From Myxococcota bacterium (GTDB taxonomy: Bacteria; Myxococcota_A; UBA9160; UBA4427): a DNA stretch of 40,494 nucleotides. The translations under genes and the position numbers were made by a program. Location of the stretch: NCBI GenBank assembly GCA_030748735.1, contig JASMLK010000127.1, forward strand, positions 1-40,494, read 5' to 3'. Below, in pieces: positions 25,517-34,700 of the stretch (within the stretch, counting starts at the first letter, position 1; every line of letters starts with the position of its first letter). The notes under the pieces were generated by a model. That model made no database searches. It was given only the letters and a program-made list of their open reading frames with translations, and had not been told where the DNA came from.

Positions 25517-26907
25517 TGGGTGCCTCCCCGGCCGAAGCGGGTACGAAAATCGTCGAGCATGAGATCGAAATGATCTTCCGACATGAACTCGGCATCACTC
25601 AGATCGGGCTTTTCGTGCTCCCGATACCACTCGGCATAGGTTTCGAGGTCCGGTGCAATCACGCGGTAGTGACTCGAACGCGTTCGCACCGAGATGCGGG
25701 GCGGTTCGGTGGCGAAGTCGAACTCGAGGATGCGATACCAACCGTCGCCGATCTCGGCGGGACGCCCTCGGAAACGTCCCGGCGGTTGTCCGGCGTCGAT
25801 CCCCACCTGGCCCCGATCCTGATAGTCGGCCAACACTTGATGCACGCCGTGTCCGTACCGGTTCAGGTCGAAGCGTCGAGCCTGGCCGTGATGATGCCCG
25901 CAGAGCACCAGGAAGATCTGATCGTGCTCCGCGATGAACTTCTGGAAGACCTGTTCCGCGGTGTTGTGCTGGTCGGGGTCGACGCGTGGCAGGTCGACGA
26001 TGGCGTTGGCGCGCCGCTCGCCATGGGAATCGAGATAGTCATGGGTCGTCACGATCGTGGGATGACCGGAGTGGTCCTCGACCACTTCCGCCGCCCACGC
26101 GAGCACCTCGTCCGACGCCGCCATTTCGAGGGCGATATGGAGGAAGCGATACCCCGCCGCCTCGAAGACCTGCGCGCTGCTCGCCCCCCCGGCATGACTC
26201 GCTACGTACCAGCGCTTGCCGCCAAAGAACTCGCTCTTCTCTCCAAAGGCGGAGCGAAAGTTGTCGAGCCCGCCGATGTGCAGCATGCCGAGGTCTTCGG
26301 GCGTCATCGTGAGTTCGCGCGGATCCTTCGCGAAATTCGGAGGGAAGCCCGCAACACTCCACATGGCGTCGTAGTCGTGATTGCCCGGCGCCACCCCGAA
26401 AGGAATACCCGCCGCCGCGAGCAGGCGATAGCCCTCGATGGCTTTGGGGATCTCGTAGTCCCGCGCGCGGGGTGTGGGGGCCAACTCGCTCTCGAAGAAC
26501 GCGTTGTCGATCCGCTCGAAGCCTCGTGCCACATGCCCCTGTTCGATCGGAAGCGTCTGGTGCTGCCAGACATCGCCCACCGCAGCGACGAACGCGAGAT
26601 CTTCGAGACTCGCGATCTCACGCATCTGCGCGAGAAAGAGTTCACTGGCATCGAGCGCGAACCCCTCGGCGCGCTGGTGGGTGTAGTCGACGTAGTTCTG
26701 GGTATCGGGGATCACCGCCACGCGGAAGAACGGCGAGACGGGTGCGGGGGGCTCGGCTTCGAACCAACCGCCGGGAAGACCTGCACACGCCCCCAATGCG
26801 ATGGCCACCACCGCCACCGACAACGCGGACACGACCGACCGAAAAGACCTGGCAGGCAACGCGCTTCGCGTTGCGGCAACCCGTCCGCCAAGACGAAAAC
26901 CCCACAT
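25513..26907 (-). CDS. Calcineurin-like metallophosphoesterase, lipoprotein
   Basis: A 464-residue exported protein. The signal peptide ends in ALGAC (Cys41), a good lipobox. All five metallophosphoesterase blocks are present: IPDTQNY with Asp68, GDVWQH with Asp112, GNHD near 185, TTHDYLDSHG near 290 and CGHHHG near 335. It should bind two metal ions and cleave phosphoesters at the periplasmic face or cell surface. The C-terminal 110 residues form the usual accessory beta domain. It heads the minus-strand run, and its stop overlaps the next start by four bases. It is divergent from another lipoprotein phosphoesterase across a 268-base gap. Confidence 0.92.
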   Translation of the reverse strand: MWGFRLGGRVAATRSALPARSFRSVVSALSVAVVAIALGACAGLPGGWFEAEPPAPVSPFFRVAVIPDTQNYVDYTHQRAEGFALDASELFLAQMREIASLEDLAFVAAVGDVWQHQTLPIEQGHVARGFERIDNAFFESELAPTPRARDYEIPKAIEGYRLLAAAGIPFGVAPGNHDYDAMWSVAGFPPNFAKDPRELTMTPEDLGMLHIGGLDNFRSAFGEKSEFFGGKRWYVASHAGGASSAQVFEAAGYRFLHIALEMAASDEVLAWAAEVVEDHSGHPTIVTTHDYLDSHGERRANAIVDLPRVDPDQHNTAEQVFQKFIAEHDQIFLVLCGHHHGQARRFDLNRYGHGVHQVLADYQDRGQVGIDAGQPPGRFRGRPAEIGDGWYRILEFDFATEPPRISVRTRSSHYRVIAPDLETYAEWYREHEKPDLSDAEFMSEDHFDLMLDDFRTRFGRGGTQ

Positions 26908-27175
26908 GTTCCTACCCCTCCCACCGACTCCCGCGACCGCGTGACCTTCGCAAAGACGCAGCGATTGCGCCCGCGCCGGGCTCCAGAACGTGAAGAAGGA
27001 CCGTGAGCACAGTAAGGACAGCGAGGAAAACGAGGGCCACGATCCAGTCGTAAGTCATGCTGCGGGGGGCCTCTGGTTCGTGATGGTTCCTGTGAGTACG
27101 ATACCGATCATTCGCAACGGCCCGCCGTTCGCCTCGAACGCGCGACTCGAGGCGTGCTTGACGAGAGGCCGGGAC

Positions 27176-28576
27176 ATGATGGGCAGCATGCGGAACGGCG
27201 GGGACTTCGCCAGCACCTTGCTTCGCAAAGCGAGCAGGCGCCGCAGCCGTGTCGTCGCGCTCATCGCGTCGATGTTGGCAATCGGCAGCCTCGCCGCGTG
27301 CGGCGACCCCGCGCCCCCGCGATCGCGCGTCCTGGTGATCGGCATCGACGGCGCGTCGCCGAGGGTCATGAAGAAGCTACTGGCGGAAGCAAAGCTTCCG
27401 CATCTTTCCGCCCTGGCGCGCCGTGGTGTCTACGGCCGCCTACGCTCCGAACCACCGCTGTTTTCGCCTCGCGTCTGGAACACGATTGCTACGGGGAAGC
27501 ACCCCCGTGAGCACGGAATTCGCGCGTTCGTCTTCGAAGACGCCGGCGCAAACCGGCTCTACACGAGCGAGCATCGCAAGGTGCCGGCGATCTGGAACAT
27601 CCTTTCCCATGCAGGTTGGAGCGTGAGCGTGGTCAACTGGTGGACCACCTATCCACCAGAAGAGATCGACGGCGTCATGGTTTCCGATCACTTCTTTCCC
27701 GAGCGACTGGCAGGCCTGCGCGGCGCGTTCTCCGCGGTGGATACGAGTTCCGGTGCATTGGTAACGCCGGCGGATTACAGCGAGAAGGCACGCGCCGCGC
27801 GCGACAACGACGACGATCTCGCGACTTTCCCGCATGCATTCGGCCCCGAGACGCCGCTCTCACCGTGGGTCGATCGCGAAGATCTGCTCGAAAATCATCG
27901 CACCGATCACGCGGTCACTCGTGTGGCCCTCGAGGTCCAGCGCGAGCATGCTCCCGATGCGCTCTTCGTCTTTCTACCCGGCATCGATCGCGTTTCTCAT
28001 GCGCTCTGGGGCAACCTCGAACCGGAGACGCTCTATCCGCCCGAGTACCAGCCCACGCCGCGCGACCGCGCGGGAGGGCTGCTCGCGCTGTACACCTACT
28101 ACCAGGTGACCGATGCGTTGATCGGCTCGTTGCTCCAGGGCTATGGCGAAGCCGACCACATCCTCGTGGTGTCAGACCACGGCTTCGAGGGTGGCACCGT
28201 GCTCGCTCCTTTGACTGGCCAACACAAGGGCGCGGCGGCCCTCCACGGCATCGTCTTCGCAGCCGGCCCGAAGATCGAACCCGCAGCGCGCATCGCCACG
28301 ACCAGCATCTACGACGTCATGCCGATGCTGCTCGCCTTCGCCGACCTCCCGGGCGCCCGCGACCTCGCGGACGAACTTCCAGACTTCGTAAAGGCCTCGC
28401 CCATCCCCCGGATCGACACCTGGGACGACACCCCCGTACATCGCATCGCGCAAGCCGACACCGGGATGGAGGAGGAGATCGTCGAACGACTTCGCGCGCT
28501 CGGTTACCTCGAAGACGGCGTTGAACCGCCAGCAAACGAAGCGGACGCCGACAGCGATCTGCGGCAACGCGAATGA
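27176..28576 (+). CDS. Type I phosphodiesterase / alkaline phosphatase superfamily lipoprotein
   Basis: A 466-residue exported enzyme. From the ATG at 27176 (GAGAGG upstream) a signal peptide ends in SLAAC (Cys42), a lipobox. VLVIGIDGASPRVM gives the first metal Asp58, and SPRVWNTIATGKHPREHGI supplies the nucleophile Thr103. Later blocks FLPGIDRVSHALW, VVSDHGFEGG and HKGAAALHGI supply the remaining Asp and His ligands. This matches nucleotide pyrophosphatase/phosphodiesterase proteins, here likely acting on phosphodiesters outside the cytoplasm. An in-frame start at 26990 would add 62 unconserved residues and is rejected. The gene is divergent from the metallophosphoesterase. Confidence 0.9.
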   Translation: MMGSMRNGGDFASTLLRKASRRRSRVVALIASMLAIGSLAACGDPAPPRSRVLVIGIDGASPRVMKKLLAEAKLPHLSALARRGVYGRLRSEPPLFSPRVWNTIATGKHPREHGIRAFVFEDAGANRLYTSEHRKVPAIWNILSHAGWSVSVVNWWTTYPPEEIDGVMVSDHFFPERLAGLRGAFSAVDTSSGALVTPADYSEKARAARDNDDDLATFPHAFGPETPLSPWVDREDLLENHRTDHAVTRVALEVQREHAPDALFVFLPGIDRVSHALWGNLEPETLYPPEYQPTPRDRAGGLLALYTYYQVTDALIGSLLQGYGEADHILVVSDHGFEGGTVLAPLTGQHKGAAALHGIVFAAGPKIEPAARIATTSIYDVMPMLLAFADLPGARDLADELPDFVKASPIPRIDTWDDTPVHRIAQADTGMEEEIVERLRALGYLEDGVEPPANEADADSDLRQRE

Positions 28577-28603
28577 CGACGCGCGTGTTCCGCGACGTCG
28601 CGA

Positions 28604-29026
28604 TCAGCCGCCTGCCGGCTTGAAACGCGGGATTGCCAGGTCGTCGCTCATGTCCTCCCAGGCGACTTCGACCGCGAGCCCGATCGTGACGTCTTCGGGG
28701 GCAATCTCGACGAGATTCGAAATCATCCGCACGCCGGGTGCCCCGTCGAGGGCGATGACCGCCACGATGAAGGGAACCTGTTGGTCCATGGCGATCGGGC
28801 GGTTCACGATCGTGTAGGTGTAGACCTCGCCGCGGCCGCTGACTTCGGTGAGGTGCAGATCGAAGCTCTGACACTCTCCGCAGACGGGAGCAGGCGGCAA
28901 GCGCATGTGACCGCAGTCGCTGCAACGCTGCACCGTGAGCTCGTGCTCGGAAGCCGCCTCCCACCAGGGCAGGGCTTCTGCATCGGCCATCGGTTGGGGC
29001 ATGCCATCGGGAAACCAACGTGCCAT
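28604..29026 (-). CDS. DUF35 OB-fold zinc-ribbon protein, partner of the thiolase
   Basis: A 140-residue acyl-CoA-binding accessory protein. A rubredoxin-like zinc ribbon has four cysteines (35, 38, 49, 52, in CSDCG and VCGEC), followed by an OB-fold from about residue 60. Such proteins pair with thiolase-like enzymes and are required for their activity, as with Ltp2-ChsH2 in steroid degradation. ATG 29026 has GGGGAGG five bases before TCGTG, and it shares one base with the thiolase stop (TGATG). The adjacent GTG at 29029 is an alternative start. It forms an operon with the thiolase gene. Confidence 0.92.
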   Translation of the reverse strand: MARWFPDGMPQPMADAEALPWWEAASEHELTVQRCSDCGHMRLPPAPVCGECQSFDLHLTEVSGRGEVYTYTIVNRPIAMDQQVPFIVAVIALDGAPGVRMISNLVEIAPEDVTIGLAVEVAWEDMSDDLAIPRFKPAGG

Positions 29027-30246
29027 CACGACCTCCCCAGAATGAGTGCACTCGAAGGCACGCAGGCCGCACTCGTCACGAGACAGACTTCCGCGCCCTC
29101 GACCTGGCTGGTCGATTCGCCGCGCAGGGAACGAACACCTTCCACCACGTGGTTGAGGCCGTGAATGTAGGCCTCCGAAAGGCTGCCGCCGTGGGTGTTG
29201 GTCGGCAGCGATCCGCTGTCCCAGGCGAGCGCGCCGCTTTCGATGAACGGCCCGCCTTCGCCTCGTTCACAGAAGCCGTAGTCCTCGAGCTGCATCAGCA
29301 CGCAGCCGGTGAAGTGATCGTAGATCTGGGCGACGTCGATGTCCTTGGGCCCGACACCGGCTTTGGCGTACAAGCGCTTCGCGAGCGATTCGGTTGCGCC
29401 CGTGGCGTAGAGTTCGTCGGGCACGCTGGCATTCGAGAACGGGCCGAACGCGTAGCCCTTCGGCGTGCCCTGGGCGGACGACATCACCGTGACCGCCGGC
29501 TTGGCGAGATCGCGAGCGCGTTCTTCGGTGGTCACCACGACCGCGCACGCGCCGTCGCTCTCGAGGCAGCAGTCGAACAGCCGATGCGGGTCCGCGATCA
29601 TCGGTGAGTTCTGATGGTCTTCGAGACTGAGTGGTCGCTGTCCCATGACCGCGCGTGGGTTTCGGCTCGCATGCTCGCGGAAGGTCACGGCGATCTGTCC
29701 GAGTTGTTCGCTCGTCGTGCCGTAGAGGTGCATGTGTCGGCGCGTCGGCAGCGCGTACGCCGCGGCCGCATTCAGCAGGCCGTAGGGCATGGTGAAGCCG
29801 AGGGAAGCCAACATCGGATTCGCGGCCTGTTGCACGGTTGGAGGCGGCGACTCCAGCGTCGGATTCTCGCGCGGAGGACCACCTTGCCCGAAGCGGAAGT
29901 ACTGCCCCTGACAGAGCGAGCGGTACGCGACCACGACTTCGGCCTGTCCCGCTTCGACCGCCATCGCGGCGTTCGCAACAGCGGCACATCCGCCCCCGCC
30001 GCCGGGCATCCACACCATGTTCGAGAAGCGCAGTTCGGCAAGCCCGAGTTCGGCCGCGAGGAAGATGCCCTCGTTGCGATCCTCGGCGAAGGACGTCATG
30101 CCGTCGACGTCGCTCATCGAAAGACCGGCCTCCTCGACCGCGCGCACGATCGCCTGGCAGGCGAGGGCGTGCTCGGTCACGTCGCCGATCTTGCCCCACT
30201 TCGCGTAGGCGCTCTCGCCGACGCCGACCAACTGGGCCTTGCCCAT
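29026..30246 (-). CDS. Ltp2-like thiolase-superfamily protein (lipid-transfer/aldolase group)
   Basis: A 406-residue thiolase-fold protein. Instead of a normal thiolase nucleophile loop it has MPGGGGGCAAV at 80-90. Tyr309 (IYDHFT) and Tyr360 (SEAYIHG) are about 50 residues apart, as reported for the two catalytic tyrosines of the steroid side-chain aldolase Ltp2. LEDYGFCERGEGGPF and TNTHGG are also typical. It probably performs carbon-carbon cleavage or thiolysis of a branched or sterol-derived acyl-CoA with the DUF35 partner, which overlaps its stop. Its own ATG overlaps the stop of an amidohydrolase stub (TGATG). The chemistry is inferred from the family. Confidence 0.88.
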   Translation of the reverse strand: MGKAQLVGVGESAYAKWGKIGDVTEHALACQAIVRAVEEAGLSMSDVDGMTSFAEDRNEGIFLAAELGLAELRFSNMVWMPGGGGGCAAVANAAMAVEAGQAEVVVAYRSLCQGQYFRFGQGGPPRENPTLESPPPTVQQAANPMLASLGFTMPYGLLNAAAAYALPTRRHMHLYGTTSEQLGQIAVTFREHASRNPRAVMGQRPLSLEDHQNSPMIADPHRLFDCCLESDGACAVVVTTEERARDLAKPAVTVMSSAQGTPKGYAFGPFSNASVPDELYATGATESLAKRLYAKAGVGPKDIDVAQIYDHFTGCVLMQLEDYGFCERGEGGPFIESGALAWDSGSLPTNTHGGSLSEAYIHGLNHVVEGVRSLRGESTSQVEGAEVCLVTSAACVPSSALILGRS

Positions 30247-30500
30247 CAGTTCCCTCCTACGATGTCCGCGAGTTCCGGACCGATCTTCTCGGCCGCGGCT
30301 TTCACGACGTCGGCATCGAAGTCATAGAGCTCGAGGGCCGTGCCGCCCAGCATCGCACGCGCTTCGTCTTCCGGGGAACCGGCGAAGGTCGTGCGCAGAT
30401 GCTCCATCGTGTCTGGCCAGGTGCCCTCCATGCGAGGATAGTCGGAGCTGACGATCATGACCCTGGAGCTGCCGTTTGGTCGCTTCGATGGGTTGGTCAC
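30246..30500 (-). pseudogene. Internally deleted amidohydrolase (C-terminal stub)
   Basis: An 84-codon frame. After about 13 residues of unrelated start sequence, the rest matches the last strand and helices of TIM-barrel amidohydrolases (Amidohydro_2): VMIVSSDYPRMEGTWPDTM with the metal-site Asp, then EDEARAMLGGTALELYDFD. The family is normally 300-400 residues, so nearly the whole barrel is absent. The GTG at 30500 has a perfect Shine-Dalgarno sequence, and the stop overlaps the thiolase ATG by one base. The simplest reading is an in-frame deletion that kept the start region and the translational coupling. Whether the short peptide is made or useful is unknown. Confidence 0.7.
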
Positions 30501-30505
30501 GTGTT

Positions 30506-30513
30506 ACCTCCTT
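30506..30513 (-). promoter_or_regulatory. Perfect Shine-Dalgarno before the amidohydrolase stub
   Basis: The minus strand reads AAGGAGGT, five bases before the GTG at 30500, with an in-frame TAA just upstream. This fixes the start of the 84-codon frame and suggests ribosomes load here for the whole stub-thiolase-DUF35 operon. Confidence 0.8.
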
Positions 30514-30794
30514 CCGGATCAACCTGGCCGGGCACCACCGATTTCGGGCGCGAGAAGGCGCAGCAAAGCATGAGACTTTCGTGCCGCGTACTCGCTTTTG
30601 ATTCGGCGGATCCAGAGGACCTCCGATGAACAGCCACAGGTCGAAACCGGGACCGTGCGGGACACCATCACCCAGGGTACCGAACTCGAAACCTTCACCC
30701 TCCAGCTCGAAGCCTTGCGCGAACGGGTGGGCGGACTCGTGGAAGGCCCGTAGCTTTCCTGAGCTGCGCCTGGGCTTGGGACTCGGTGGCAGCC
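30514..30794 (+). other. Non-coding stretch with a possible plus-strand 3' gene remnant
   Basis: Between the amidohydrolase stub and the SDR gene, one plus-strand frame reads protein-like from about 30598 to a TAG ending at 30753 (QPQVETGTVRDTITQGTELE, ending LRERVGGLVEGP). It has no start codon in frame and no family was recognised. It could be the tail of a lost gene. Confidence 0.3.
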
Positions 30795-30822
30795 GGGCAC
30801 GATGCGCGCGAGCATCGTGCCC
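30795..30822. repeat. Perfect 11-bp-arm hairpin upstream of the SDR gene
   Basis: GGGCACGATGC (30795-30805) pairs exactly with GCATCGTGCCC (30812-30822) across a 6-base loop. It lies 42 bases after the TAG of the possible plus-strand remnant and 30 bases before the SDR start. It has only a weak TTCC tail, so it may be a terminator for the lost gene, an operator or a leader hairpin. Confidence 0.75.
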
Positions 30823-30852
30823 TTCCACTGAAACCCGTCCCAGGAGATTCCC

Positions 30853-31770
30853 ATGAGCACCTTTTGTGAAGGTCGCGTTGCCATCGTCACCGGAGCGGGG
30901 CGCGGCATCGGCCGCGAGTACGCACGCATGCTCGCCGAGCACGGCGCCAGGGTCGTGGTGAACGATCTCGGTGGTGCGCGCGACGGCACGGGCACCGACC
31001 TCGGTCCCGCCGACGAAGTCGTGGCCGAGATCAAGGCCAACGGTGGCGAAGCCGTGGCCAACGGGTCGGACGTGAGCGACTTCGACAGTGCCAAGGAGAT
31101 GATCCAGCAGGCGATCGACACCTACGGCCAGCTCGACGTGCTGGTCAACAACGCCGGCATCCTGCGCGATCGCATGCTCGTCAACATGAAGGAGTCGGAG
31201 TGGGACGCCGTGATCCAGGTGCACCTCAAGGGCACCTTCGGTCCCGCCCATCATGCGGGAGCCTACTGGCGCGAACAGAGCAAGGCCGGCAACACGATGG
31301 ATGCGCGGTTGATCAACACGACCAGCGTTTCCGGCATCTACGGCAACCCCGGGCAGACCAACTACGGGGCCGCGAAAGCGGGCATCGCGGCATTCAGCGT
31401 GATCGCTTCGCGCGAACTCGCGCGCTATGGCGTGACGGTCAACTGCATTGCCCCCGGCGCGCTCACCCGATTGACCGAAGACCTGCAGCCCGGCGAAATC
31501 ACCGACGAGATGCGCGAAGCCCAGAGCCCGCGCTGGATCGCACCGATCGTCACCTGGCTGGCCAGTCGCGAATCGAGCGATGTCACGGGGCGCGTGTTCG
31601 AGGCGTCCGGCTCGGTCCTCGCCGTGGCCGAAGGCTGGCGACGCGGCCCCACGGTCGAACCGGTTTCGGATCCCACGACGCTGGGCCCGATCGTCCGCAA
31701 GATGGTGAGCGAAGCGCAGCTCAACACCGGCATGCACGGCAAGCCGCAGGACGGTGGGCTCGGAGGCTGA
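30853..31770 (+). CDS. SDR-family 3-hydroxyacyl-CoA dehydrogenase-like enzyme
   Basis: A 305-residue short-chain dehydrogenase using NAD(P). The cofactor loop is TGAGRGIG (13-20), with NNAG at 99-102. The catalytic set is Ser158, Tyr171 and Lys175 in SVSGIYG through NYGAAKAG. The insertion after VVVNDLGGARDGTG and the overall length resemble the dehydrogenase part of peroxisomal multifunctional enzyme 2 (17-beta-HSD4 type), which oxidises 3-hydroxyacyl-CoA in beta-oxidation. ATG 30853 follows CAGGAG. Its divergent neighbours, the Ltp2-like thiolase and DUF35 protein, would act on a later step of acyl-CoA breakdown (inference). Confidence 0.9.
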   Translation: MSTFCEGRVAIVTGAGRGIGREYARMLAEHGARVVVNDLGGARDGTGTDLGPADEVVAEIKANGGEAVANGSDVSDFDSAKEMIQQAIDTYGQLDVLVNNAGILRDRMLVNMKESEWDAVIQVHLKGTFGPAHHAGAYWREQSKAGNTMDARLINTTSVSGIYGNPGQTNYGAAKAGIAAFSVIASRELARYGVTVNCIAPGALTRLTEDLQPGEITDEMREAQSPRWIAPIVTWLASRESSDVTGRVFEASGSVLAVAEGWRRGPTVEPVSDPTTLGPIVRKMVSEAQLNTGMHGKPQDGGLGG

Positions 31771-31797
31771 TCCGACTCGCACCCGTTCGCGCGGCCG

Positions 31798-34700
31798 CTA
31801 CGCGGCGCGGACCTCGCTTTCGATCGACGACGACGCGGGCGCCTTCGGGCGTCCGCGTCGTCGTAGGTTGCGAAGATCGTCGAGGATCATGTAACCGCTC
31901 GGAACGACGAGCAGGGTGACGACCGTCGAAAACAGCACCCCGAAGGCCAGCGAACACGCCATCGGGACCAGGAACTGCGCCTGCACGCTGCGGTTGAGCA
32001 TCAGCGGTGAGAGCCCGACGAAGGTCGTGAGTGACGTGAGCAAGATGGGGCGAAAGCGGCGTGCCGCGGCTTCCACCACCGCTTCGCGACGTTTCATGCC
32101 CTGAGTCTCGCGATCGTTGATCGCATGCATGAGCACCAGGCTCGAATTCACCACGACGCCGGCCGCGGCGATCACACCCTGGATGCTCATCATCGCGAGG
32201 CCCTTCACCAGGCCGAACTGTTGCATCAACAGGTGCCCGAGAATGGCCCCGACGAACGCGTACGGGATGACGCTCATGATCACGAACGGCTGCGAATAGG
32301 AACGCAGCGGAATCGCGAGCAGCGCGTAGATCACGAAGAGCGCGACGAGGAAGAGCGGCACGAGGCTCGACATGGCTTCGCCCTGTTCTCGCTGCGCACC
32401 TTCGAGTCGGGTCTTGACGCGAGGGTAATCGCGCAGAACCTCGTCGAGCTGCCCTTCGCGCATGCCGGCGAGCACTTCGTTCGCGGTGGTCTGCGTACGA
32501 TCCACGTCCGCCGTCACGTTGACCACACGCCGTCGGTCCGCGCGGCGAATCGAGGAGAAGCCGGTACCGAAAGAGGCGTCCGCCACCGTGGCGTAGGGTA
32601 CCTCGGATCCATCGGGTGTGCGGATCCGCATGTCGGCGAGCGAACCGAGGCTGCGCCGTTCGGCTTCGGTGTAGCGAAGCATCACGCGCACATCGTCGCG
32701 ACCGCGCTGCACACGCTGCACCTCGTCGCCGTAGTACGCCTGACGAACCTGGCGGGCCAGGTCACCGAGGCTGAGCCCGAGCACTTCACCGGAAGGCAGG
32801 ATGTCGAGTTTCAATTCCGCCTTGCCCGCGCGGAACGAATCGCTGATGTCAATGACCCCCGGATACTCGGAGAGCAACCCACGAAGCCGCCCAGCCACTT
32901 CCTTGAGCTCTTCGAGGTCATCGCCTTCCAGCTGGATATTGATCGCCTCGCCCGCCGAGAAGAGGCTCGTATTGAACGACAACTCCACCGCGTCCGCGAC
33001 CGAACCCGCTTCTTCGCGCCACAGGTTGGCGACGTCCCGGGTTTCGATGTCGCGCTGCTGATTGGGAATCAACTGCATCGTGACTTCGCCGAGGTGACCG
33101 CCCGACGACTTGCCCCCACCTGCACGCGGTGGGCCGCCGCCTTCCGAAATCGGATGCCCACCCACATTGGCCAGCAGATGGCGCACGGGAGGCGCTTCGC
33201 CCGTCTGCTTCGCCTCTTCCTCGAGCCTTCGGCTCACCGCCAGGGCGGTCGCTTCGAGATGCCCCACCGCCTCGCGGGTGACACGCGCGCTCGTCCCCAG
33301 CGGCATCGTGAGCTGGGCCGTCACCTGGTCGGACTCGAGTGGCGGGAAGAACGAGAAGGGCAGGTAGCCCGCCCGAAGCGTTGCGATCGTGATCACGAGC
33401 ACGGCCAATGCGATCGAAACCGTCGTGTAGCGCCAGTGGATCGCACGCTCCACCCAGGCGCGAAAGCGCGTGCGGGTGAAGGCTTCGAGGGCGTCTGCAA
33501 AGCGTCCCTGCAACGCGATCAAGCGCTCCGCAACCCGATCGAAGCCGCCCTGCAGGTGCCACGCATAGAGGATCGTGAACGCCAGGATCGCGAACGCGAC
33601 GAAGCTCCGCCCGTCCCACGAGATACCGAGAATCAAGATCGCGAGCATGGGGATGAGCATCAAGCCGATCTCGGCGGCCGGTGTTTCGGCGTCGCGATGA
33701 CTCAAGTGCGCGGGCAGCACGAGCTGCGACTCGATCAACGAGAACGCCAGACAGCACATCACGATCGAAGCGATGATGTTCTGGATCTGGCCGATCGTTC
33801 CGGGACCGACGAGCAGCGGCGCGAAGGCCGCCACGGTCGTCAACACGCCAAAGATCACCGGCACCGAGACCCGGCGGGTGCCCGCGATGGCCTCGGTAAC
33901 GAGATCGTCGTCGATTGCCGCCTGATCGTGTTCGCGCTCCGTACCCGCACGCGCGACTTCACCATCGCGTTGATGGGTATGAACGCTTTCCCCCACCACG
34001 ATCGCGTCATCGACCAGGATACCGAGCACCAGGATGAAGCCAAAGAGCGAGATCGCGTCGATCGAAAAGCCGAGCGAATAGGCCAGCCCGATTGCTCCGA
34101 GGAACGAAACCGGAACCCCGACACTCACCCAGAACGAAAGCCGCGGTCGCAAGAAGAGGGCCAACACGAACAGCACCATCAAGAAGCCCTGTCGAGCGCT
34201 TGCAAGCAACGTATCGAGGCGATCGCGCAGCATCTCACTGCCGTCGTCCCACACCGTCAACTCGACGCCGGGCGGCAGGCGTTCGCGAACCACCTCGAGG
34301 TAGCGGTTGAGGGCCGCAGTGATCTCGAGGATGTCTTGCTCACCCATGCGGAAGACCGAAATGATCGCAGCCGGGCGGCCGTTGAACCGCACGCTCTGGT
34401 CGGTGTCCTCGAAGCCATCGACGACCGTCGCCACTTCGCGCAGATGCACCCGCGTGCCATCGGCGCGCGTCAGCACCACGAGATCTTCGAAGTCACGCCC
34501 CCAGTACGCCTGCCCCTTGGTGCGAAGCAGCACCTCGCCGCCTTCGGTCTTGATGAGCCCGCCAGGGAGGTCGAGGGAAGCCTTGCGAATCGCTCCGGCG
34601 AGCTGATCGAACGAAAGGCCATGCCGCTGCAGCGACGCCTCGGACACTTCGATCGAAATCTCGTACGGCCGCGTGTTCTGGAGTTCGACCTGGGTGATTT

